Of a DNA stretch of 56,084 nucleotides, positions 1 through 6,832 are shown piece after piece. The DNA is from Methanolobus sp. (GTDB lineage Archaea > Halobacteriota > Methanosarcinia > Methanosarcinales > Methanosarcinaceae). The position numbers and the translations under genes were made by a program. The notes under the pieces are model-generated. The model made no database searches and was not told the DNA's origin. It saw nothing but the letters and a program-made list of their open reading frames with translations. Position 1 is the stretch's first letter, and each line of letters begins with the position of its first letter. The stretch lies in the NCBI GenBank assembly GCA_030154025.1, contig JASKKT010000010.1:1-56084 (forward strand), in the 5' to 3' direction.

Positions 1-239
1 TACCAAGAGTCCTGAAATGCTAAAATACTCTGTTCTTCTGTTGATGAAGTATAGAAATAATGAACTAACTATATTTGATTAACAATGCTATTGTACGCTA
101 TAGCTCAACTCATTCTGATATAATAAACGGACTAAGTACAACAGAATGCCCAGGACAATCTCAAAGCAGGTTTGAGTTCAAGGATGATTATAAAACCTTT
201 ACCTGAGAAAAACCAATTTGAAAAATGTTTGACAGACAC
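1..239. other. Left-edge intergenic DNA, no gene seen
   Basis: This AT-rich stretch contains no open frame with a convincing start and no RNA-like fold that I can support. It lies downstream of the leftward zinc-ribbon gene that ends at 309 and probably holds only its 3' untranslated region. Confidence 0.5.
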
Positions 240-258
240 GGACCAGCCGGAGCGGTCC
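225..258 (-). terminator. Candidate terminator of the first RGG zinc-ribbon gene
   Basis: GGACC (240-244) pairs with GGTCC (254-258), and GC/GC inside extends the stem past a one-base bulge. Read on the minus strand the hairpin is followed by a T-rich stretch (complement of the A-run near 225-235). It lies about 50 nt beyond the stop of the leftward gene. The stem is short, so this is a weak call. Confidence 0.35.
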
Positions 259-308
259 TGCATGCCTGCCTTTTGTAAATACTTTAGAATAGAGGTATTA
301 CATCAATT

Positions 309-536
309 CTAATATCTGGCTGGTCTGTGCTTCTGGTAGCATTCCCTGCAGTATACAGGCCTGTCACCGGATGGCACGAAAGGTACTTCAGTTTCCTGTT
401 TGCAGTCGGAGCAGGTTGCCTTGTGCATCTCCCTCGGACCGCTTGGCCTGAAGCCACCACTGCCGCCGCCTCTAAAGCCGCCGCTGCCGCCCCTGTTTCC
501 GCCTCTGCTGTTTCCGCCTCTGTCATTGAATCCCAT
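309..536 (-). CDS. Small RGG-repeat, CxxC-x17-CxxC zinc-ribbon protein (copy 1)
   Basis: A 75-residue protein in two parts. Residues 1-35 are a glycine/arginine-rich tail with several RGG boxes, typical of disordered RNA-binding regions. The C-terminal half carries CSDC and CREC separated by 17 residues, the CxxC-x17-CxxC zinc-ribbon signature. The open frame extends upstream, but the ATG at 536 is chosen because AAGGAG lies 8 nt before it (545-551). A near-identical paralogue lies at 5616-5807, and the two match closely in DNA over the zinc-ribbon half, which points to recent duplication or gene conversion. An RNA-binding or RNA-chaperone role is inferred from composition only. The gene sits behind a long conserved leader (see 537-730). 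Confidence 0.8.
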   Translation of the reverse strand: MGFNDRGGNSRGGNRGGSGGFRGGGSGGFRPSGPREMHKATCSDCKQETEVPFVPSGDRPVYCRECYQKHRPARY

Positions 537-730
537 ATTTTTTGTCTCCTTACATATTATATTTAGTTCGCTCAGCAGAGCCGAGATCGAGAATATTCGC
601 ATGATGGGGTTTACCCGGAATTAACCAGATATCTCATTATGATACGACTAACTCTAATTGTCCGAGTAATTTTTAAAAGAAGCATACACAAATATACTAA
701 CCCTTTATTGAATTCCTGAGCAATCGAACT
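537..730 (-). promoter_or_regulatory. Conserved structured 5' leader, copy 1
   Basis: On the minus strand the presumed transcript begins at AGTTCG (730-725), 22 nt after a TATA box, and runs about 194 nt to the ATG. Near its 3' end CTCGGC-TCT-GCTGAG forms a hairpin (585-571), followed directly by CGAACTA (570-564), whose CGAACT is complementary to the 5'-terminal AGTTCG. A CTTCTTTT box inside the conserved TAAAAGAAGC complement (674-683) can pair with the ribosome binding site AAGGAG. The second copy at 5808-5996 keeps the same boxes with the same 166-nt spacing and a hairpin with different bases but the same pairing. The architecture is seen in the sequence; riboregulation is inferred. Confidence 0.65.
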
Positions 731-752
731 ATGATGTGCAAACTACTTCATA

Positions 753-762
753 CAATATAAAG
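753..762 (-). promoter_or_regulatory. TATA box of the copy 1 leader
   Basis: CTTTATATTG on the minus strand is a good archaeal TATA element. Its downstream edge is 22 nt from the AGTTCG that opens the conserved leader, so transcription should start at or next to that box. Confidence 0.55.
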
Positions 763-861
763 CCGATGCTGCCAATCCTCCTCCGGACAAAAAAATGAAT
801 AGCAGTAAAAAAACGGCTCTGTATAATAAATGCTCATAAAACAATACATGGCAATGAGATT

Positions 862-940
862 AAACACAGAGAACACCGAGATCACAGAGGATCAATGAGG
901 TCACTTTTCATTCCCTGTGTTCTCTGTGGACTCTTGTGGT
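862..940. repeat. CTCTGTG-type inverted intergenic repeat
   Basis: CACAGAGAACAC (865-876) is repeated in perfect inversion as GTGTTCTCTGTG (917-928), with further degenerate CACAGAGG and CTCTTGTGG units around it. Low-complexity repeats of this 'ctctgtgttctctgtg' style are scattered between genes in many bacteria and archaea. Short open frames across it (for example from 895) are composed of repeat sequence and are not taken as genes. Confidence 0.6.
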
Positions 941-1089
941 CAAAGAGGATGCAGGTTTTCTGCAGAGCCTATTTTTGCATCATTTTTATCAAGCTGTTCT
1001 CAGCAGCTTCTTCAAAAAACGCATTTCAGGCTTTATTTGCCAAATATGGAAAGTTACACAATCCCCGATGGGGTGTAATTATGCATTAA

Positions 1090-1099
1090 CTATTTATTG
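1090..1099 (+). promoter_or_regulatory. TATA box of the RND exporter operon
   Basis: ACTATTTATT lies about 27-35 nt before the ATG at 1126, and no ribosome binding site precedes that ATG. The spacing suggests a leaderless or nearly leaderless transcript. Confidence 0.4.
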
Positions 1100-1125
1100 T
1101 GTTAGTAATCTAGTACTGACTAATT

Positions 1126-3426
1126 ATGTCTGCAAAAACAATCTATAGGAAAATAGGGGAGCTCATCGAGAAAAGCCCCAAGCTGATTGTTCTGTTAGCT
1201 ATCGTCTTGATGTTCGTGTCTCTTTATGGTGCAGGCATGATCGAGCACAAGAGCGGTACCGATACGTTTGTGAAGAAGGATTCTGAGACCTACCAGAATT
1301 ATGATCACCTTTACAAGCAGAACTTCGGCAGCGAAGTGATAGTCGTTCTGGTGGAATCTGACAAGGTTCTGGATGCAGAGGTACTCAGGGCCATTGATAA
1401 CTTCGAACTGATCATTCAAAGGGACAAGGACGTTGAAAGCACAATGAGCATAGCGGCGCTTATCAAAAGCGCAAGCTACTCTGCAACGGGACGTTCCGGG
1501 ATACCCGGCGATGACATCATAGATTCCCTCAGGGGTTATCTACCGGAGGCATATGTTGAGCAGCTGATGCCTGATGAACAGCATGCCATAATCATGATCC
1601 AGATGCCGGGAAACATCGACGAGGCCAACAAGAAGAGGCTTCTGGCAGAGGTCGAGAGGACCCTGGAAGTGGTGGACTTCCCTGCAGGGACAACTGCCAC
1701 TGCAACAGGTGAGCCTGCGTTCGTCATAGCAATGTCCGAGGAAATGAGCTCAAGCCTAACCAGCATGCTTGCCCTTGCCTTCATCCTGATGATATTCGCA
1801 CTGCTCATGGTATTCCGCCATGTCAGGTGGTGCCTGCTTCCGATACCTGTAGTCGTTATCGGACTCATCTGGACCTTTGGGGCCATGGGATTCCTGAGCA
1901 TCCCGATGACCATGGCATCCATGGCAGTATTCCCCATACTCATAGGACTTGGTGCTGACTACGCCATCCAGTTCCACAACCGTGTGGAGGAGGAACTTGC
2001 GAAGGGGGAGTGTGTCGAAGAGGCCATCATCGACACGATCAAGCACACCGGTCCTGCAGTGGGAATTGCAGTGGCGGCAACCTCATTGGGCTTTATTGCC
2101 CTTTTCATCTCGCCAGTCCCGATGATACAGGATTTCGGAAAGATGAGCCTTGTGGGAGCCATACTGTGCTATCTTGTCTCTATGTTCGTACTCGTCCCTC
2201 TGCTATACATCCTTGACAGGAGGGTTGTGAAGAAGAAATGCAATGGAGGCAGCGATCCGGAAAAGCAGAAAAAGGAGGCAGGCTCATCCTTTGGGAAGCT
2301 CCTTTCCAGGACATCCCTCCTGACTGCAAGACATCCTGCGGTCGTGATTGCACTTGCGGCCATCCTTGCAGTTGCAGGACTGTACTTTGACGAGCATGTA
2401 GGAGTGCAGACCGATACCAAGGATTTCGTTCCGCAGGATATGGAGGCGCTGCAGGATCTGAATAAACTGAACAGGATAATGGGAGGTTCCGACCAGATCA
2501 ATATTATAATAAGAGCTGATGACACCATGGACCCGGACCTGATACAATGGATGGTCGATTTCGGGGAACTGGAAGAAGAACGGCACGCCCATATCACAGG
2601 ATCGAGCAGCATCGGTTCACTGATCCACTCGGCTTATGGTTCGGTGCCTACGGCCAGGGACACCATTGTCTCAATTACCGAGGGCATGTCCCCAATAGTC
2701 ACTGACCGGTATATCGAAGGTAGTAACCTTGGTGTCCTTAACCTCAATCTGGAGAGCGAGCTCACATCAGCCCAGGTCGCAAGTACCATCGACAAGATTG
2801 AGAGCGACCTGCAGTGGTACGCGCCACCACCGGGGGTCACGGTGACCGTAACGGGGTCAAAGGTGACATCAACTTCTATCATAGGCGCCCTGACATCAGG
2901 AAGGACCGCCATGGGCTACCTGGGTATGGCTATAATCTTCATCGGTATGCTTGTCATCTACAGGGACTGGATGAAATCCCTGGCAACAATACTGCCTATA
3001 GTGATGGTTACCGGATGGCTTGGAGGTGTGATGTATCTTCTGGACATGAAATATAATCCTCTGACAGCCACTCTGGGCGCCCTTGCCATAGGAATAGGCG
3101 CCGAATTCACGATACTTATGCTGGAGCGCTATTTCGAGGAGCGTGAGAAAGGACTCGAACCTTTTGATGCAATGGAGACGGCTGCCTCTAAGGTAGGACC
3201 TGCGATCCTTGCATCAGGCTTCACCGTGATCTTCGGATTTTCAGCCCTGATCATATCATCGTTCCCGATGATACGCGATTTTGGAATAGTTACAGTAATA
3301 GCCGTGGCTTTTTCCCTGTTCAGCACGATCGTTGTCCTGCCACCTATAATGGTCAACCTGGACAGCTGGAGATCAGCCCGCAAGACATCAGAAAAACATC
3401 TAGAGAACAATAAGGTGAGTATATGA
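1126..3426 (+). CDS. RND-superfamily exporter, archaeal HAE3/MMPL type
   Basis: A 766-residue membrane protein built as an internal duplication: one N-terminal helix (about 18-38), a large extracytoplasmic loop, a bundle of about five helices (about 205-365), then the same pattern again (helix near 405-425, loop, final bundle about 600-750). Both bundles contain the 'GLGADYAIQ' / 'GIGAEFTIL' type motif of the MMPL/RND family with an acidic residue in the membrane. Such proteins use the proton or ion gradient to move hydrophobic compounds or lipids; the substrate here is unknown. The stop overlaps the start of the next gene (ATGA), and a TrmB-type regulator follows, so the three form one operon. 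Confidence 0.85.
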   Translation: MSAKTIYRKIGELIEKSPKLIVLLAIVLMFVSLYGAGMIEHKSGTDTFVKKDSETYQNYDHLYKQNFGSEVIVVLVESDKVLDAEVLRAIDNFELIIQRDKDVESTMSIAALIKSASYSATGRSGIPGDDIIDSLRGYLPEAYVEQLMPDEQHAIIMIQMPGNIDEANKKRLLAEVERTLEVVDFPAGTTATATGEPAFVIAMSEEMSSSLTSMLALAFILMIFALLMVFRHVRWCLLPIPVVVIGLIWTFGAMGFLSIPMTMASMAVFPILIGLGADYAIQFHNRVEEELAKGECVEEAIIDTIKHTGPAVGIAVAATSLGFIALFISPVPMIQDFGKMSLVGAILCYLVSMFVLVPLLYILDRRVVKKKCNGGSDPEKQKKEAGSSFGKLLSRTSLLTARHPAVVIALAAILAVAGLYFDEHVGVQTDTKDFVPQDMEALQDLNKLNRIMGGSDQINIIIRADDTMDPDLIQWMVDFGELEEERHAHITGSSSIGSLIHSAYGSVPTARDTIVSITEGMSPIVTDRYIEGSNLGVLNLNLESELTSAQVASTIDKIESDLQWYAPPPGVTVTVTGSKVTSTSIIGALTSGRTAMGYLGMAIIFIGMLVIYRDWMKSLATILPIVMVTGWLGGVMYLLDMKYNPLTATLGALAIGIGAEFTILMLERYFEEREKGLEPFDAMETAASKVGPAILASGFTVIFGFSALIISSFPMIRDFGIVTVIAVAFSLFSTIVVLPPIMVNLDSWRSARKTSEKHLENNKVSI

Positions 3427-4505
3427 TACCAGTTAAAAATGTAAAGCTGCTTATGATCACAATCCTCCTGCTAAGTTGTATGCAGGTATCATCTGCAGGG
3501 ATAAACGAGGAGGTTGTCTCTGAAATTGCAAGTGATTACTACGACGTGTACGGAGCTCCCAACCTGAAGGCAAACCTTGCATGTGACAAGGTGTTCCAGA
3601 GAGGAGAGAATGCCATCCTTTACGTTAATGTGATGAACAACGGCCAGATCACAGGCTATGAGGCGAACCAGAAAGAGATAGATGATGACATCGCCCAGTA
3701 CGGCGAGAGTCTCACCCGCAATTTTATGTCCAGCGAGCTTCTCTCGGACAGGGCCATCACGACAGCAGATTCCATGACCGCCACACTTTCACTGGTTGAC
3801 CCGGACGCCCCTATAAAGATAAAGCTTGATACCCTGTTGCTGGGCTCACTGAGCACAGGCAAGTCCCTTGCATCACCTGCAGCCTTCCCCATCGAGATCT
3901 ATGACAATGCAAAAGCAGGCACGTATACACTCCGGCTGGATATAGCCTACAGGCACCAGAGGGATTCTGCTGTCACCCCTCCCTACGGTGATACCTACTA
4001 CTGGTATGAGGACCTCAACCAGACCATGTACCTGCCCATTGTTATCGAGGAGGAACCATACTTCAAGGTACTGCACACTGAATCGGACCTGCAGGCGGGT
4101 GACAGGGAAACGATCACTGTCACATATATGAACACAGGGGACCAGGTAGCCAGGGAGTGCATTGCAAGGATAAGTGTAGTTGACCCCTTCACCACAACAG
4201 ATGACCAGGCTTATCTCGGCGACATGCAGCCAGGCGAGTCCATGAATGCGACATTCGTGGTAAATGTTGCAGCTGATGCAACTCCAAAGGAATACTCGAT
4301 CAGCAGCGAGGTCAAATACAAGGACGTACACGACAAGAGCCGGTACTCTGATGCCCTCAAGGTGACGGTGGATGTCGGTCCGGCCACTCCCCTCACGGAG
4401 AAGGTGAAGGACAACGCAACCACAATAGTCGGACTTATGTTAATGGTGGGCATTATAGGCACACCCGCTTACGTGGTCTCAGAAAGGAAGAGAAACAATA
4501 AATAA
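3423..4505 (+). CDS. Membrane-anchored S-layer-like protein with NEW3/CARDB-type beta domains
   Basis: A 360-residue protein with an N-terminal signal peptide (hydrophobic residues about 8-25), an extracytoplasmic region of beta-sandwich type with repeated 'vtYmNtGdqvArec' like strands typical of COG1361 S-layer-like domains, and a C-terminal membrane helix (about 333-352) followed by a basic KRNNK tail. It overlaps the exporter stop by 4 bp, so the two are translationally coupled. Proteins of this type often accompany archaeal HAE3 exporters and may act as a periplasmic partner or cell-envelope connector; that role is inferred from context. Confidence 0.75.
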   Translation: MIPVKNVKLLMITILLLSCMQVSSAGINEEVVSEIASDYYDVYGAPNLKANLACDKVFQRGENAILYVNVMNNGQITGYEANQKEIDDDIAQYGESLTRNFMSSELLSDRAITTADSMTATLSLVDPDAPIKIKLDTLLLGSLSTGKSLASPAAFPIEIYDNAKAGTYTLRLDIAYRHQRDSAVTPPYGDTYYWYEDLNQTMYLPIVIEEEPYFKVLHTESDLQAGDRETITVTYMNTGDQVARECIARISVVDPFTTTDDQAYLGDMQPGESMNATFVVNVAADATPKEYSISSEVKYKDVHDKSRYSDALKVTVDVGPATPLTEKVKDNATTIVGLMLMVGIIGTPAYVVSERKRNNK

Positions 4506-4522
4506 ATTGACGACAGCTAAAC

Positions 4523-5314
4523 ATGGTAATGAATGAACTGATAGAATCACTTCAACAACTCGGCCTTACTTCCTACGAGGCGAAAGTGCTTATAGCACTC
4601 ACACAGTACGGGAGCGGGACTGCAGCGGATATTCATGCGCTCTCTGGCATCCCGCGCTCTGCCGTGTACGGTGTGATCACCAAGCTGAAGGACAAGGGGA
4701 TAATCGAGACACAGAATACAAAACCCATGCGTTACAAATCGATACCTCCCGAGAGAGTTATCAATATCCTGAAGGAGGACTATGAGAAAGCTGTACTGTA
4801 TTCCCGTGAGCAGCTTGAAGTGATCTATCATGCAATGTCAGAACAGACGGAAGATGACGCGGTCTGGAATATCAGCGGTGTGAAGAACGTCAATGATAAG
4901 ATCGTGCAGATGCTGGAATCGGCCAGAGAGGAGATCATATTTGCTTCCTCTTACCAGCCCCTTGACAGGGTGATCGGCGTATATCCCATAATGGAAGGCA
5001 TAAAAGAGACAGCCCTCAAAAAGATCAGTGAGGGAGTGAGGATGAGGATGACAGGGCGACGCAAGGACATGGTAGCGGACATCGCAAAGCAGTTCCCGGG
5101 CGTTGAAGTCAGGTCCTATGATGCAGAAAGCTCCCCTCCTCTGAAAGGAGGAATACTTGTCATCGATGACAGGGAGATACTTGTCGTCACTATAAAGGAC
5201 GATAGCGTCCCCCCGAATCTGACGGCTACCTGGTATAACGGGAAGGAACAGGTGGACATCTTCAAGCATTTCATAGATGCGGAATGGGAAGGCTCAAAAC
5301 CCATAGGGCATTGA
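4523..5314 (+). CDS. TrmB-family transcriptional regulator
   Basis: A 263-residue protein. Residues 5-75 form a winged helix that begins 'LQQLGLTSYEAKVLIAL', the standard opening of TrmB regulators, with 'SGIPRSAVYGVITKL' as recognition helix. The C-terminal part (about 115-260) has the PLD-like effector domain seen in TrmB relatives. An alternative ATG lies two codons downstream. It follows the exporter and S-layer-like genes by 17 bp and probably controls them in response to a small ligand, which cannot be named from sequence. Confidence 0.85.
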   Translation: MVMNELIESLQQLGLTSYEAKVLIALTQYGSGTAADIHALSGIPRSAVYGVITKLKDKGIIETQNTKPMRYKSIPPERVINILKEDYEKAVLYSREQLEVIYHAMSEQTEDDAVWNISGVKNVNDKIVQMLESAREEIIFASSYQPLDRVIGVYPIMEGIKETALKKISEGVRMRMTGRRKDMVADIAKQFPGVEVRSYDAESSPPLKGGILVIDDREILVVTIKDDSVPPNLTATWYNGKEQVDIFKHFIDAEWEGSKPIGH

Positions 5315-5324
5315 CAGGCTTATC

Positions 5325-5519
5325 ATGAACAGCGGTACTTCAAGAAATAACATCAGGATAGGGTCAAGCGTTGGAATTGTCCTGAAGCAGGACCAGGGAA
5401 GCGGAAAGATCACCCGGGGCATCGTAAAGAGGATCCTGACGAACTCATCCACCCACCCGCATGGGATAAAGGTGGAACTGCAGGACGGAAGCGTCGGCAG
5501 GGTGAAGGAAATATACTGA
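5325..5519 (+). CDS. YwbE-like protein (DUF2196)
   Basis: A 64-residue basic protein. It opens with 'RNNIRIGSSVGIVLKQDQ' and ends with 'HPHGIKVELQDGSVGRVKEI', the small KOW-like beta-barrel pattern of the YwbE family. The function of the family is unknown; the fold suggests nucleic-acid or ribosome contact. It starts 10 bp after the TrmB stop and may share its transcript. Confidence 0.75.
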   Translation: MNSGTSRNNIRIGSSVGIVLKQDQGSGKITRGIVKRILTNSSTHPHGIKVELQDGSVGRVKEIY

Positions 5520-5590
5520 CTTAAAAAAAATGGAATCTGGCAGACGGGATACAGCGGGGCTGCAATCCTGACATCAGCCAGCATATTGAT

Positions 5591-5605
5591 CGATCGATGC
5601 GATCG
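5591..5605. terminator. Hairpin between convergent genes
   Basis: CGATCG (5591-5596) and CGATCG (5600-5605) form a 6-bp stem with a 3-nt loop between the convergent YwbE-like and zinc-ribbon genes. There is no clear T-run, so a terminator role is only suggested by position. Confidence 0.3.
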
Positions 5606-5615
5606 AAGGAAAAAC

Positions 5616-5807
5616 TTAATATCTCTGTGGCTTGTGCTTCTGGTAGCATTCCCTGCAGTATACAGGTCTGTCAGGGGCAGGCACGAAAGGTACTTCGGTT
5701 TCCTGTTTGCAGTCGGAGCAAGTTGCCTTGTGCATCTCTCTCGGACCTGTTGATCTGAAACCACCGCTGCCGCCTCTGCTGTTACCGCTTCTGTTATCGA
5801 ATCTCAT
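5616..5807 (-). CDS. Small RGG, CxxC-x17-CxxC zinc-ribbon protein (copy 2)
   Basis: A 63-residue paralogue of the protein at 309-536. It keeps the zinc ribbon (CSDC, 17 residues, CREC) almost unchanged but has a shorter RGG tail (one clear RGG box and one SGGF). Over the zinc-ribbon half the two genes differ by only a few bases, while the Gly/Arg tails differ in length, as expected for repeat slippage. AAAGGAAA precedes the ATG as ribosome binding site. The leader at 5808-5996 is conserved with copy 1. No partner gene is co-transcribed with either copy. Confidence 0.8.
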   Translation of the reverse strand: MRFDNRSGNSRGGSGGFRSTGPREMHKATCSDCKQETEVPFVPAPDRPVYCRECYQKHKPQRY

Positions 5808-5996
5808 ATTTGATTTCCTTTGTTGTCTCTAGTTCGTCCCGCCGGAGACGGGATTGAGAATTGCGCATGAAGAATCCGATCTGATCTTGATCAAACCTGG
5901 TTTTCGATACGGCTTACCCTTTACTGTCCAAGCAATTCACTAAAAGAAGCACATAAATAATGATAATTCTTTATTAAATCGTTGAGCAATCGAACT
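5808..5996 (-). promoter_or_regulatory. Conserved structured 5' leader, copy 2
   Basis: This is the second example of the leader described at 537-730. The 5' AGTTCG (5996-5991) and the 3' CGAACT (5836-5831) span 166 nt, exactly as in copy 1. The hairpin is CCCGTC-TCC-GGCGGG (5852-5838): its bases differ from copy 1 at several positions, but all six pairs are kept. The box TAAAAGAAGC (5941-5950) is identical, and its CTTCTTTT complement can pair with the ribosome binding site. Between these islands the two leaders have diverged. Confidence 0.65.
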
Positions 5997-6020
5997 GATA
6001 GATAAATAGAGAACACCATC

Positions 6021-6030
6021 ATATATAAGA
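6021..6030. promoter_or_regulatory. TATA element shared by two divergent genes
   Basis: ATATATAAGA reads as TCTTATATAT on the minus strand and lies 24 nt before the leader start at 5996. Read rightward it lies about 47-56 nt before the acetyltransferase ATG at 6077. It may serve both directions. Confidence 0.45.
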
Positions 6031-6076
6031 GTATGTTCCGGCTTATCTTATCACCATTAAGTGCAAGTTCCGTACC

Positions 6077-6604
6077 ATGAAAAAAATAACCATCCGGAGT
6101 GCCGAATCCGCAGACATCGACCAGATAATGCTCCTAGAAGATGAATCCTTTCATGAGAACATCCGTGAAAGCAGGGCTGCTTTCCTGGAGAGGATAGCAC
6201 ACTTTCCGGAAGGCTTCTTGCTTCTGGAAATTAACGGTGAGGTGTGCGGATACATCTCATCCGAGATATGGGATGGCCCGGAGAATATCACTGGCGACAG
6301 GTTCACCCTGGGTCACAGGATCAGCGAGGTGCACACCATTGCAGGAAAAGAACTATACGTTTCCTCCTTAGGGATACTTAAAAAGCACCGTGGGAAAGGT
6401 TATGGGGATCTGCTGTTCACAGAACTGTCCGGAAGAATGAGCAAAAGATATCCGATATCGAGTATTATATTGCTGGTCTCCGAGAACTGGCTTGCTGCAA
6501 GAAAGATCTATGAGAGGAACGGCTTTAGGGAATTGCACAGGATACCAGGCTTTTTCAATGAAGGGAATATCTCTGAGGGGATAGTGATGCGCAGGGATCT
6601 CTAG
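6077..6604 (+). CDS. GNAT-family N-acetyltransferase
   Basis: A 175-residue single-domain acetyltransferase. The acetyl-CoA site is visible as 'LGILKKHRGKGYGDLL' (about 96-111), the R/Q-x-x-G-x-G/A motif A of the GNAT fold, followed by 'AARKIYERNGF' (motif B). 'IRSAESADIDQIMLLE' at the N-terminus is typical of RimI-like members. It acetylates an amine of an unidentified substrate, possibly a protein N-terminus or small molecule. No ribosome binding site precedes the ATG. It stands alone between the leader of copy 2 and the kinase. Confidence 0.8.
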   Translation: MKKITIRSAESADIDQIMLLEDESFHENIRESRAAFLERIAHFPEGFLLLEINGEVCGYISSEIWDGPENITGDRFTLGHRISEVHTIAGKELYVSSLGILKKHRGKGYGDLLFTELSGRMSKRYPISSIILLVSENWLAARKIYERNGFRELHRIPGFFNEGNISEGIVMRRDL

Positions 6605-6832
6605 CCAGGATGGGTGCACATATTTCCTTTACGCCCGTGATACCATTCTAATGATGAGTATACCTGCCTCCCCGGAGTTATAATATTTTATTGCATTATC
6701 CATTATTCTGCTCCCTGTTTAGCAAAGGAGCATAGGATGTGAAATTATAAATATATAGCAATATAATATTCTCTATGTGTTGAGATTAATTCTTACTTAA
6801 TTAATGGTACTGGACAAAATACTTCGTTATTC

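Noticed and set aside
718-730. tRNA T-loop-like GTTCGATT in the leader
   Set aside because: AGTTCGATTGCTC resembles a T-loop, but no acceptor, D or anticodon stems can be built around it; it is better explained as the conserved leader box.
895-1148. Short plus-strand frames between the first leader and the RND exporter
   Set aside because: They run through the CTCTGTG repeat and the exporter promoter, have no ribosome binding site and show repeat-derived composition.
5591-5605. CGATCG hairpin as a protein-binding operator
   Set aside because: It lies between convergent gene ends rather than at a promoter, so a termination or neutral role is more likely.
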